A stretch of 64,000 bases of DNA from Panopea generosa (taxonomy: Eukaryota > Mollusca > Bivalvia > Adapedonta > Hiatellidae). Positions 45,932-57,800 of this stretch are shown in pieces; the first letter of the stretch is position 1, and every line of letters starts with the position of its first letter. The translations under genes were made by a program, and so were the position numbers. Where the stretch lies: contig CM055901.1 in NCBI GenBank assembly GCA_029582155.1, positions 56,154,625-56,218,624 on the forward strand, written 5' to 3'. The notes below the pieces were generated by a model. It was not told the DNA's origin and made no database searches. It was given only the letters and a program-made list of their open reading frames with translations.

Positions 45932-46360
45932 AAAGTGACAGCGGTCACCCATCCAAGTACTTACCCTGTACTTCGCTGCTTGACTTCCAATACAGTCAGT
46001 GCACTTCAACCATGCCGCTATAAAAGCTAGCTTAACAGCGAGGCTGTTGTAAATGACCTGTGTACAATCACTACACTCCTCCCCTATTTAACCTTTAGGG
46101 CTTAGCCCCAACCGTACAGCCTGTGGTTTCCCGCAGTTCCTGATCATATCCTGCCCCATCCCTAGGAAAGAGAGATTCGTGCAGACGTAGGTTCGAAAGT
46201 TAATCATCGCCGCCATTAAAGTGACAGCGGTCACCCATCCAAGTACTAACCGCGTATTTCTTTGCTTAACTTCCAATGCAGTCAGTGCACTTCAACCGTG
46301 TCGCTATAAAAGCTAGCTTAACAGCGAGGCTGTTGTAAGTGAGTGACCTATATTCACTAC
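45932..46360 (-). repeat. 5S rRNA-derived repeat, two tandem copies
   Basis: On the minus strand both copies contain GTTAGTACTTGGATGGGTGA(CC) or a one-base variant, the 3' internal part of 5S rRNA, preceded by GAAGTTAAGCAA. Copies start at 45932 and 46218 (286-bp offset). Both share 'aacagcctcgctgttaagct' on the minus strand. The rest is not 5S, so it is probably a 5S-derived SINE-like family or a rearranged 5S unit, not a working gene. Confidence 0.75.
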
Positions 46361-47149
46361 ATATATTTTAGTGCCTATGCATATTATTTGTATATATGTT
46401 TGTTTCAGTGTCTATGCATATTACTGGTATATGTTTATGTTTCAGTGTCCATGCATATTACTGGTATATATGTATGTTTCAGTGTCGTGTATACTAATGG
46501 TATACATTTCTGTTTCAGTGCCTATGCATCTTATTGGTATATATGTAGGTTTCAGAACATGCATCTAACTGGTATATATGTTTGTTTCAGTGCCTATGCA
46601 TATTACTGATATATCTGTTTGTTTCAGTGTCCGTGCATATTACTTACTGGTATATATGTTTGTTTAAGTGTTCAAGTGCTCATGCATATTACTGGTATAT
46701 CTGTTTGTTTCAGTGCTTAAGTATTTTTCTAGTATTAATGTATGTTTTAGTGCCTAAGCATATGTATGTCTCTTTCTGTCTATGCAAATTACTAGTATAT
46801 ATGTATGTTTTATAGCTTATGCATATTTCTAGTACAAATAATATATATTTCAGTGCATATGCATATTACTGGCTAAATATGTATGTTTCAGTGCCCATGC
46901 ATATTACGGGTATATTTGTATGTGTCAGTGCCCATGCATATTACTGTTATATATGAATGTTTTATTCTCCATGCATATAACTGGCTAAATATGTTTGTTT
47001 CAGTAACTATGCAACTGATATACATGCATATTATGTTTCAATGCCTGTGCATATTACTGGTATATATGTGTTTCAGTGTCTATGTATTTACTGGTATATG
47101 CAATTAAGAATTACATCCTCGATTTTTATAAAACAATCATATTGTCTTT

Positions 47150-47509
47150 TACAGAGAAGTATAAGTTTGTTGCAATGAGTATGCGCATTCTGGTAAATAT
47201 ATAAATTTCAGAGCTTATGCATAATACTTACATTTAAGTATTTTACTGGTACGCGTGTATGGTTCAGTGCTGATGGATAATGCTGGCATATATGTATATT
47301 ACAGTGTGTGTGTATGTTTCACTGCATGTTTTAGTTTAATGTTCAGCCGTACAGTGCCGTGCTATGTAGCCCGGTCTACTTTGATACTTTGCATATATAT
47401 TTCTCAACTCCTCTAGTTTTATTTTGCATGTTTCAGTGCCCGTGCATAATACTGGCATATATGTATATTACAGGTATGTCAGTATGTTTCAGTTCCTATG
47501 CATAATACT

Positions 47510-47548
<39 letters not shown>

Positions 47549-47790
47549 CAGGTATATGTGCATGTTTCAGTGTCCATGCATAATACTGACATATATATGT
47601 ATATTACAGGTATGTCAGTATGTTTCAGTTCCCATGCATAATACTGGCATATATGTATATTACAGGTATGTGTGCATGTTTCAGTGCCAATGCATAATAC
47701 TGACATATATATATATTACGGGTATTTGTGTATATTTCACTGCATATGTATATTACTGCCATATATGCAGGTTACTTGTATAAATGCATC
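47150..47790. repeat. ~60-bp tandem repeat related to the 33-bp array
   Basis: Units of 'catgtttcagtgcccatgca', 'taatactggcatatatgtat' and 'attacaggtatgt'. A (TA)n stretch lies at 47513-47547. An unrelated ~60-bp block at 47333-47395 recurs at 48905-48965 ('gtagcccggtc', 'ctttgatactttgca'). Confidence 0.85.
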
Positions 47791-49470
47791 ATTTTGCGCC
47801 TATGCATATGACCTGTGTAATCATGTATCTATTTTACCATCTAAATCAAACAAACAACGAGGTAAATAAACTATTGGAATGTCATAGACGAATACAAATT
47901 ACAGAGGGATTGGCAAGTAAAATTTCCTCAAATTATTATTACTGAAACAGGTATCAATTTTTTAACTTTAAAAAATCTGATGGTGCAGAAAATAACATAA
48001 TACAACAACCCACCCCCCTCTTGTTCCGCCTGTGATATAGTTTGGCTGACATCATTCGCCGGGTTATATATTTCCACACTTGAATGGATCTGCACTGTTT
48101 GAATAGCTTAAATTGTGAATAGCTCCGAAATGTGTATACACAAGAAATATCGCATCGACTTAACTGTACCACACTGTGATGTACTTTAATATGTATTATC
48201 CGTTTTATGGATGCGACTTTATAATCCGATTCATGCATCGATTTTGTTTGTTGTTATGAGATCCACACAATGCGACTGGTTTAGCCCCTGATTCCGGTTT
48301 CTTTTCAAGTAAATATCAAGCTAATAAGGCTGTACAATAAATAATAGATACGAGGGGCGGTAGAGCAGTGGATAGAGTATTAGTTGCTCACACCAGAGGT
48401 TGCAGGTTCAATCCAAGACTCGACCAGATAGTCTCTCAACTCAGTACTTGTTATACCCAGGACTTTCTGGGCTCTCTTCGCAGTGGAACAAAAATAAACT
48501 TGATCAAATATATATAAGTTTGTATATATATACTGTTATATATACTATATATATTGTATTATAATATATTCTAGAACATTAGATGATAATAAGTAACCAA
48601 GTGAAGGTTTATTTGTATTTGCCCTAACCTGTCAGCTGGCAACACTTGATACGGGTCAGCACGTTGGTAAATATCTCTACGCAAACCGTTAATTAGTCGA
48701 CCGGTCGACTCTGTTCCGGATTTCGGAAGAAGTCATAAAGGGAGCAGTATTATTTAATGCATAACCGAGTACAAATAGCTGCGTTTGCGATGTTCGTTAT
48801 GATAAAATAGAAATGTGTATATTGATGCTTATGCTGTTCATATGAACCTTAGTGTAAATAAAAGAAATTGAATTGAATTTTTTTTTAATAAGTCAGTCAT
48901 TTTCTAAATGTTCAGTCGTACAATGTCGTGCAATGTAGCCCGGTCAGCTTTGATACTTTGCAGCAACATTGACTTGTTTATTCTGTGGTGTGTGTGTGTG
49001 TTTCGTGATGTAAATATGAACTATCCATGTATGTATACCAGAACCTTATTTTCATTTTTTATTTTTAAAAGGAACATACTTCTCGTTGATGGTTAAAAGT
49101 CATTCTATCTTGCGCATTTGTGGTTTATAAAAAATGTTAAAAAATTTATTCTATTACAATTTATTTTTATCATTATTTGATCAGTACGCTACAAAAGTAG
49201 TTGAGATAATTCAAACTTTTATGAATGTTAATGTTAAGTAGACGTTGTGTGTAGAGTAAATTGATTTATATCTATGTATTTTGAGCAAAATCCAATGTAT
49301 GCAAACTTTACACTTGTATGACAGTGGACGTTTTATATTTGCTATAGGGAATTAAGACGGGGCTGATCACTACGTTTTAAAGTGTTCCTGGGGAGCGATT
49401 TCAACTATAACCACAGATAAACTAATGCACTAGGATAAATTAAATACACTGGTTTTTATGAATGTGTTTC
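47791..49470. other. Intergenic, no gene seen
   Basis: AT-rich. It holds a SINE head at 48345-48480, a TA-rich stretch at 48510-48560, the block at 48905-48965 shared with 47.34 kb and a (GT)n run at 48988-49002. Confidence 0.5.
48345..48480 (+). mobile_element. tRNA-derived SINE, plus orientation
   Basis: 'cggtagagcagtggatagag' (A box) and 'gaggttgcaggttcaatcca' (B box, GGTTCAATCC) at tRNA spacing, followed by a SINE-like body. Confidence 0.75.
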
Positions 49471-49479
49471 TTTTTTAAC

Positions 49480-49880
49480 AGTTTATCAGTTATTTAGCGG
49501 CAAAGAGCTCTTTAAGTAATCATTCCTGGGACCCGCTATGTGGATAACCAGGCACCCCTTACTGATTACTTCCTCACATAATCAGAAGGGAGATTCGCCG
49601 TAAAACATAATTCATGACCAGTTACCATAGAGACTGTGGTCAGGAGGGGGGCTCACGACAGGCAGACGCGATACCGACTGATCTTGCTCGGCACGTCTAA
49701 AGACACACGAAAGTCATAGAATGACATTGGTATAATGATCTTAGAAATGCATTATTTGAAACAAAAACTTGTACTAACTTTTCCAATCCACCTATGCTAA
49801 AGTAAATTGCCGTGTTTGTGTGTTTGTTTGAATATTTAGCGTAATTTTTATGCCATCAACAGCTGATCAAGTGAATAATA
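49480..49880 (-). mobile_element. Degenerate family-1 SINE remnants
   Basis: 'accatagagactgtggtcag' and 'gacgcgataccgactgatct' match the head region of SINE family 1 on the minus strand. 'tttatgccatcaacagctga' at about 49848 matches its tail half. Confidence 0.6.
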
Positions 49881-51240
49881 ATACATTATTTGTTTTATCT
49901 AGAGAAAGCTTTTGATAGTATTTATGGAAATGGTTTATGGTTTAAACTTAATCTTTAGGAGTTAATACAAAACTGTTACGAACAATTCTTGATGTGTATT
50001 CAAATGTTAAAGCATGTGTTAGGGGATGTAACTTATATTCTTAGTTCTTTGAATGTGCTATTGGTTTAAAACAAGGGAAAGTAATTTCTCCTGTGTTGTT
50101 CTCATTATTTTTAGAAGATTTAGAATTACACTTATGCGAAGATCTAAATTGTGGCATGAACTTGGATAACATTACATTCGTTTTAATGCTTTTGCTGATG
50201 ATATAGTAATATCAGGTAAAACCCCGATTGACCTTCAAAATAGTATTAATCTTTTACATAAATATTGTGGAACTTGGGATTAAAGGTGAATACTGAACAA
50301 ACTAAGATTGTTGTATTTCGAAAAAGGGGCTCTTTAAAAAGTGCCGAAAATTGAACAATTAATAATCATCCGTTAGAAGTAGTGAATGATTTTAATTATC
50401 TGGGCATGGTGTTTAATTACACTAGTAAGTATTCCCTTTAAGGAAGCCTTGGCTGCAAAGGGCCTTAAAGCCTTGAATATTTTACTGGCTAATACGTGTG
50501 GTCTGTGAAATATGGGGATTTTCAAAATCAAAAGAAATCGAAAGAATTCATCTGAAATTTTGTAAATATTTGTTAAATGTTAAAACTTCGACAAGTAATA
50601 TGGGAGTATATGAAGTATATGGAGAATTAGGTAGATACCCATTGTAAATAAATATATATGTTCGTAACATTAAATACTGAACTAAAATTGTTATTTCTGA
50701 TAGAATTATAGTTAAATGTTTATTCATTACTTATTTACTGTAATAAAGATGATAATAATAAGGTAAACATCTTCAAAAACCTACGGAAAGGTTATGGATT
50801 TTCGTATATATATATATCTGGTCAAGTACTGATGATCCTATTTTTTTAAACTTCAACATTAAAATTCGAAAAGTATTTAGACACGCTTCCAAGAAAATTA
50901 AGAACTCCTATGTCAAGATTAAGATTATCATCACATCAGTTAAAAAAGTTGAAACCGGTTGCTATGCACAGAACAGAGTTGAACGTAACTTGCGGTTATT
51001 GCACTCTATGTAACTTTGACGACACAGAAGACGAATACCATTTCATGATAAGGTGTTGTAGTTATCAGAATATCCGCAAAAGTTTTATTAAATCATATTA
51101 TTATAAACGGCCAAGTATGTTAAAAATTCACTGAGTAAGAAGTACTCAGTCTTGTTAAATTTGTGTAAGTTTATTCATCAAGCTTTTAGTGCTCGCAGTT
51201 CATTGTATAATCAAAATACATAATAAATACATCTATATGT
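49880..51240 (+). mobile_element. LINE relic (non-LTR RT), third in the window
   Basis: Plus-strand translation shows LEKAFDSIYGNGLWFKLNL, then IGLKQGKVISPVLFSLFLED and LELHLCEDLNCGMNLDNITF. These are RT palm signatures with the usual QG.VISP.LF. The 3' region (50910-51134) reads SRLRLSSHQLKKLKPVAMHR and CTLCNFDDTEDEYHFMIRC, a zinc-knuckle-like C-terminal motif (C..C....EDEYHF...C) seen in this mollusc-rich RT type, then FIKSYYYKRPSMLKI. Many stops and frame changes mark it as dead. Family name uncertain. Confidence 0.85.
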
Positions 51241-51479
51241 TTTTGTATGGATCCATTCATTTATATGTTTGACAAAATATTTAAATGTTTAATTTATAAT
51301 TGTCCAGCCTTAGAAACTATTAAAAAATATATTTATTTAATGACGTTTTTTTTTCTAATTTAATAGATTCTAACATAATATTGATCTATTATCTGCGTGT
51401 CATATGTTTCATTTATTATTTGAATTTGTATGTTATAAGAAACATTATATGTTTAATTTACTGAGTAAAGAAATTTGAA

Positions 51480-51900
51480 TCTTGAATTTACATGATACAA
51501 TGCACACTGTTTGTTAGAAGATAGTTCATGACACCAATTCACATTGTCAAAATAACGTATATCTTCAATGCACATTGTTTGTTATAAAATAATGCATACT
51601 TTTAATGCACATTGTTTGTTATAAAATAATGCATACTTTTAATGCACACAGTTTGTTATAAAATAATGCATACTTTTAATGCACACTGTTTGTTATAAAA
51701 TAATGCATACTTTTAATGTACACTGTTTGTGATAAAATAATGCATATTTTTAATGCACACTGTTTGTTATAAAATAATGCATACTTTTAATGGACACTGT
51801 TTGTTAGAAAATAATTAATGTCTTTAATACAAGCTGTTTGATAGACACTATTAAATATCTCCAACGTACACTGTTTGTTAGAAACATGTTCATGTCTTCA
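51480..51900. repeat. 37-bp minisatellite
   Basis: Units of 'aatgcacactgtttgttata' plus 'aaataatgcatactttt', about 10 copies, more diverged at both ends. Confidence 0.92.
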
Positions 51901-53001
51901 ATCCACTTTTCTGTTAATTTATAATAGTGCTTTGTTTATTATCAAACAGTTGTACATTAAATGTCACAATTCAATTTAATTGATGGACACTCTGTATTAA
52001 TAAAAACTTTGCGCAAATCTTAAAAACGCGATTATTTGCCAAGATTTTAAACTGTATATTAATTTTATTTAAACACCTTTAAATTGAATGTAATAACAGG
52101 TAATTATAACAGGTTTGAAGAACTGGCAGTCACTTTAAATAGCAGGTAAGAGTACGTTAATTGGTGATAACGCCAAACACGTGCCACAGAATAAAATATA
52201 TAGCATATTATTGGACTTGATGTATTAATTAAGTACATTATGTATTAATATAAATATTTATGACGAAAACTTAAACCTCAGAGTGGAAGAGGTATAATCT
52301 GTGAATAGTTTCTGTTGTTTTATTTTTATTTATGGTCTGGCCAAAATGGGTGATTGTTGTAACCACATCGAGTATTCTTCAAATCTTCCGTAAATTATTT
52401 AATACTTAATGTAGCGGTAGCAGAGAACTTGTCCGCTAACTGAGAATTGTAGAATCCGTATATAAATGTGAATATACCTGTGTTACACATGGGAAGCGCC
52501 ACATATACACGAGATGTCTTTCAAACTGAGTTTGAACGGATGGTCGAACCCAATATTCTCATGAATTTAATTAATGACCAGCTTGAATTCTTTCACTACA
52601 CCAATATTCATAAAATGGGGCTATCAACCTATAGGGTGATTTTTTTTCAGAGAAATCATTATTTTATATTGCACTGTGTGCCCTTTTCTCCGTCAACTTC
52701 AACCTAGGCCTTGCAAATTTCTTTTGGTAAGGTACAACGACAAACAGAAATTACATAGACTGGTGTTGATTAAATAATAAAAAGGTGAATTTTGTAGTCG
52801 GCCCTCCTCAGTAAAAACGTGTCATGCTCCAATAATATAGTAAACAAACTATACAGGTGGTAGCGACGAACTAACTGCTTTACATTAAACTACTTACACA
52901 TAAATGTACAGAGTGTCAAAACAGAATCACATACAGGAGACATTACAAAGAAAATCACACTTTACCGGATAAAATAAAAACGTCCATAAAAGGAGACGAA
53001 A
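51901..53001 (+). promoter_or_regulatory. Upstream flank of the SLC5 gene
   Basis: AT-rich, no other gene seen. The start at 53002 has a favourable context (gaaaATGGG). A transcription start cannot be placed. Confidence 0.3.
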
Positions 53002-54912
53002 ATGGGTGACGGATATAGCTTTCAAACCGGGGAAAAGAGAACATTTGGAACTGTGGATTCGATATTATTTGCGCTTATGTTTTGTGCTTCGGCTGCAATA
53101 GGATTTTATCATGCATATAGAGATAGAAATAAGAAGAATGCCGAAGATTTTCAATTGGGTGGAAGGAAAATGCATCCTGTACCCGTTAGTCTATCTCTTT
53201 CTGCGACGTTTCTTTCGGCTTTAACACTTTTGGGCACCCCGGCGGAGGTATACACCAACAACACAATGTTCTACTGGATCGTAGTCGCCATGCTTATCGC
53301 CACCGCAGCATCGGCGCATCTGTTTATTCCAGTATTCTACAAATTAAACAAGACGAGCTGTTTTGAATACCTCCAGATTCGGTTCGGGATAATAGTACGG
53401 ATACTGGCATCGGTATTGTTTCTGTTCCAAACGCTCGTCTACATGGGCTTTGTATTGTATGCACCATCACTTGCATTCGAAGCGGTCACCGGATTGTCCT
53501 TGTGGGGAACAATGATTGGTGCAGCAGCAGTATGTACCTTGTATACATCATTGGGCGGCATGAAAACGGTGCTTTGGACAGACAGTTTGCAGTTTAGCAT
53601 CATGATAATTGGTCTCCTTTGCGTTCTTATCGAAGGCTCCAAAGCCACTGGCGGGTTTGCGAACGCATGGAATATCGCGAACGACAACGGTCGCATAATG
53701 TTCACGGATTTCTCCCCCGATCCGAAAGTTCGGCATAGCGTATGGACAGTAGCCATCGGTGGTTCTTTCTTCTGGCTATATCTCTATGGCGTCAACCAGG
53801 CACAGGTCCAGCGTGCATGTTCACTGCCGACAATGCGGAGGATGCAGATCGCACTTTGGATGAATTTCCCTGGTTTGGTTCTGGTGACCACATTAACGTG
53901 TATGATTGGTGTAGTCATGTTCGCGTTCTATAGCGAGTGTCACCCAGTGAAATATGGTCTTGTGAGCAGAAATGACCAGTTGTTGCCGTTATTTGTTCTA
54001 GACGTCCTTGGAACCATTCCCGGGTTATCTGGTGTATTTATAGCATGCGTTTTCAGCGGAGGGCTTAGTACAATATCTTCTGGATTAAACGCCATGTCCG
54101 CTGTTCTCATGGAGGATTTCATCAAACCGATAACCAGAAAATCGTTCACTGGAAAGAATGGTATCATTATATCGAAAGTGCTTGTTATTTTCATAGGATG
54201 CTTACAATTTGGTGTTGCAGTTGGAATATCCAAGCTAGAAGGACTTATCCTTCAAATGTCATACAGTCTGTATTCCATTACAGCAGGACCGATATTTGGA
54301 CTGTTTGTTTCTGGGATGTTTTTCCCGTGGACAAATAAATATGGAGCAACAATAGGATTTATCTTATCACTTGTGTTCATGTGCTGGTTGGCCGTAGGGT
54401 CAATTTTGGAAAAACCACCTGGCGCTAAAGCCTTACCAGTTTCTGTAGAAGGGTGCAATTTTAATGTATCAGATTTTTCAACATTGGCACCACCAGCCAC
54501 CACATCATCCGATCCTCTTTTAACGACATCCATTGCAACGACCACGGAAGAACCCATACTTTACGACTTCTACCGTATGTCGTATCAGTGGTACACCGGT
54601 CTGGGCATGTTGGTGAACGTTGTCATCGCTCTTGTCGTTAGTTTTTTGACTGGTCGTACTGATCCCAAGACAATCGATAGCGAACTTATGTGCCCATTAT
54701 TCGACACGATTTTCCCGTGCTTGCCAGAAATGATCCGGAAACCATTACGATTTGGTGTTGTGTACAACAAAAAGGAAAAATACTTAAACACCGATGGAAA
54801 TGGCGTTATATCGGAAATGGAATTAGAAAAAGGCCATGATAATAATGTATTTAACATTGAGAATTCGCAAAAACACTCTCAAGAAAATCCACCTTTTAGC
54901 ACAAAACTCTAA
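53002..54912 (+). CDS. Intronless sodium:solute symporter, SLC5A8/SLC5A12-like (sodium-coupled monocarboxylate transporter group)
   Basis: Complete 636-residue frame. SLC5 proteins carry small solutes across the plasma membrane using the sodium gradient; this subgroup includes the monocarboxylate, iodide and multivitamin transporters. TM1 lies at about 17-39, with AEDFQLGGRKMHPVPVSLSL at 47-66 between TM1 and TM2. The SSF signature YTSLGGMKTVLWTDSLQ is at 181-197. TM8 carries FSGGLSTISSGLNAMSAV at 351-368, whose serines sit at the conserved sodium site. About 13 membrane segments are expected, with an extracellular Ser/Thr-rich loop at about 480-520 (an NVS glycosylation site at 488) before the last one. 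The cytoplasmic tail (from about 555) includes NTDGNGVISEME at 596-607, which fits an EF-hand loop pattern. Vertebrate relatives are split into many exons and are about 610 residues. Substrate cannot be told from sequence alone. Confidence 0.93.
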   Translation: MGDGYSFQTGEKRTFGTVDSILFALMFCASAAIGFYHAYRDRNKKNAEDFQLGGRKMHPVPVSLSLSATFLSALTLLGTPAEVYTNNTMFYWIVVAMLIATAASAHLFIPVFYKLNKTSCFEYLQIRFGIIVRILASVLFLFQTLVYMGFVLYAPSLAFEAVTGLSLWGTMIGAAAVCTLYTSLGGMKTVLWTDSLQFSIMIIGLLCVLIEGSKATGGFANAWNIANDNGRIMFTDFSPDPKVRHSVWTVAIGGSFFWLYLYGVNQAQVQRACSLPTMRRMQIALWMNFPGLVLVTTLTCMIGVVMFAFYSECHPVKYGLVSRNDQLLPLFVLDVLGTIPGLSGVFIACVFSGGLSTISSGLNAMSAVLMEDFIKPITRKSFTGKNGIIISKVLVIFIGCLQFGVAVGISKLEGLILQMSYSLYSITAGPIFGLFVSGMFFPWTNKYGATIGFILSLVFMCWLAVGSILEKPPGAKALPVSVEGCNFNVSDFSTLAPPATTSSDPLLTTSIATTTEEPILYDFYRMSYQWYTGLGMLVNVVIALVVSFLTGRTDPKTIDSELMCPLFDTIFPCLPEMIRKPLRFGVVYNKKEKYLNTDGNGVISEMELEKGHDNNVFNIENSQKHSQENPPFSTKL

Positions 54913-57800
54913 GAGGCATGAAAACAGCCATTCTGTTTTATCTTGCTATCTTAGGAAGGGAGTTATTAAATATTTTAAGAACAATTGTTGTATTTTATAA
55001 TCTCGTGAAGTTTATGTAAAGAGACAGTACGCATCACTAACGACGAATAGTTTTAGGATAGGACGTTGTTTGCCTATTTGCATATTGTGTTTGTTGTTTA
55101 TATAAAAACTGTTTAAATTATACATTTTTTCTCATAAAATCACCAGGTTGCAGTCCCATGTGATAAGTTGTAATTAACATGCACATTATTTATATACACA
55201 CACCGAACACATTAATTTTGATGAGAGCTACCCGATTTATTAGAATTGCTAAGAATTTTTACTCCATTGTAAATATAAAGCTTTGAACTGATTAATAGAA
55301 TTTGCATTTTTTATAGGACGGAATAGAGTTCCACAAAGAAAAACCTGAATAAGCAAACGAATTTCGAAACATTTCAGAATTAGACTTAGAAGAATACAAC
55401 TGTAGATTAGAGGATGATCGTAGTGTGCGTGTATGAACATTAGCTGTTAGAGTCAAAAAGACAAACACGTTTGAGAAGGAATGGCCAATGATCAGGTTGT
55501 GGGCGTTTGGAGTGAAGCATGTGATATTTTAATTGTTTCTTGTTTTACTTTTTTTTACTCAAACGGCTTATTTTTCTTATGGTTTACTTACCGAGATTTT
55601 TAAAAACTAGATTTGACTGGTTATTATTTATTTTATACTAATCAATATAAACAGAACCAGATGTAGCTTTACTGAAATCACGAACAAGTGGCTGCTTTTG
55701 TTTTTAAGTGTTTATGTATATACCTAAAAAGCCAGGACTGCCTGTTAAAAACGATACTATTGCCCAAAACTAATATAATGTGTACTTGTGTATGTAGTTA
55801 GTTATACTATTTTAAAGTATATTTAATTTGATATTTTTATATATTGATATTTCCATTAATCTTTCTTCTAAAATTGTATATTACTTGAATACAAATGTAA
55901 AACGATAATAAACTAGTATCCAGTGTGTATGTTATCTTTGATCTGTACTTTTACGCAATAAAAATAAATCCAATAGCACACATATTGTATATTTTCGCGG
56001 ATTTCGTGGGGAACCTAGACAACGAAATGAAATACCCACGAACTAAGTTTACGCTATGTAATCTTGTCAACATATGAATTCCCTCTGTGTTCATACGCCT
56101 ACGTGCATCGCATTGTGGTATTTTTATATATTTTCTTTCGTCATATTGCATCACTAGTTACATTGATAATTTTGTAAACAGTGTAAGATTTTTTTATGCT
56201 CATATCATCTTTAATTCTACGTCCATCCACTGATAGACGTGTGCGTATGTAGCGAGGTGTGTCAAAATTTACCCCACTGCGTGTGTATATTTTAGTCGAA
56301 TGTCAGAGGTATTGAAAATAGACCGTCACCAGGGGCGCGTTTGATTCATTGTCCAGAACATGTTCAGACGATGTTCCAGAACAGTTATCAAACGAACGTA
56401 AAGGTACAGAAAATGTGAAATCAAAATGGCGCAGCCAAATCAAATAAATGATTTTTCAAAATAATTGTTGTGTAAATTATTATTTGTAAGCATTGAACAT
56501 GCGCACTTCCTATGTCCAATGGTTCATCTCAATTAGTATTTATGAATCACTCACCGTTGTTTAAAACTTGCTTATAGAAAAAAAAGACAACACATATGAT
56601 AGATCTATTCTGCATTGGTCACCAGGTGCTAAATAATGCAGCAACAACTGTAACTATAAACATCACAACCACATTTTTGTTATTTCAATTGATTTTAGAA
56701 TCATTTGTGATTGAATCAACCTATACATTGTTTGATATATTGACAATGTTAAAGCAGTCGTGTTTGTGACGTCACTGTTTCGAGCACACCACCTTTTTCA
56801 GCGGCACAGCTGGAACATGTTCCGGACACTGTTCCAATGTATTCAACTGTTGTTCTCGTTGTAAGGATTGTTCAGAGCCGTGAATCGAGCGCGTCGTAAC
56901 CAAACAATGTGACGTATAGACCTACGTTAGACATTGTAAAAAAGTGTAAAACATTGTAAAGGGACAGTATGCGCGCGTACAAAGAAAACTAAATCACAAG
57001 TTTCTTGTGAAGTAATATCTTTTATTTAGTGGTATTTTTTTTAATTCTATTGTTTCTCTTTATGATCATTTTTAATGAATAAAACAAACAGATTTCTTAA
57101 AATCGTAGCACATTCATTTATTGTTCATTATCACAGTCACGTGATGTGGCACGTACTGTTGTTATTTACTGCAGGCCAGCTTTCTGAAACCCTTTCTGGA
57201 TTAGATCTCGTACTTTTTCTTTCATCTCCTCTGGTTTGCATGACAATTAGATCGATATCGTACTTGTATATTAGGGTACTAACTGGCATGTTTCAACTCT
57301 TATTGGCACAGCGGGGTGCAATAAACCCTGACGAGCGACGTGTGTATTACAGTAGGTTAGTTACTGGAACGCACTATGCGATGTCGAACGTGTAATCTTT
57401 ATTTTTTTTTTTTTTTTTCGCAACTTGTTTTCAACGAATTTAAGACCCCACGAATATGTCCTTGAAATGGAAACCACGAAATTTAATACCCACGAAAATA
57501 AATGATTTCACAATACTACATAATTGAAGTAGTCGATGAGTGAATGTCGCATATCACTTAGTCATGTATATACATTTATGTAACAAGTTTTTCGTCGTGG
57601 CGTTATGTTAAACAGACACGTGAATTAAAAGTTGCATTGTTATATTGTTTGCGTTTTGAAAAGTAAATTACATGTAGGCAGAGATACAATACACATTATT
57701 GTGTATTATGTCTCTGATGTAGGTAAGCAAAATGCGAATGCTACTAATTAACTTCGTAATATTCTTGGTTAAAGTGCCTCGTTTGAATATTGCTAGTTTT
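54913..57800. other. 3' flank and intergenic sequence
   Basis: AATAAA at about 55906 could be a distal poly(A) signal; none closer is obvious. A possible degenerate inverted-repeat element lies at 56330-56905. No gene seen. Confidence 0.45.
56330..56905. mobile_element. Possible degenerate inverted-repeat element
   Basis: The left phrase 'ggcgcgtttgattca' and the complement of the right phrase 'tgaatcgagcgcgtc' match inversely. Both ends are followed inward by gaacatgttc/tgttcc motifs. Boundaries are uncertain. Confidence 0.35.

Larger units (their letters stand above)
44880..47100. repeat. Diverged ~33-35-bp minisatellite, split by insertions
   Basis: Units contain 'tgtttcagtgcctatgcata' and 'ttactggtatatatg'. 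Segments at 44880-45062, 45884-45930 and 46365-47100 belong to one array. The gaps are a TA-flanked transposon (45063-45883) and 5S-derived repeats (45932-46360). Confidence 0.9.

Noticed and set aside
45932-46360. Working 5S rRNA gene
   Set aside because: Only the 3' internal part of 5S is recognisable; the rest does not match.
53439-54857. Minus- and alternate-frame open stretches inside the SLC5 gene
   Set aside because: Shadows of the real plus-strand coding frame.
57075-57395. 106-codon plus-strand frame
   Set aside because: No recognisable domain, AT-rich flanks and no gene structure; likely chance.
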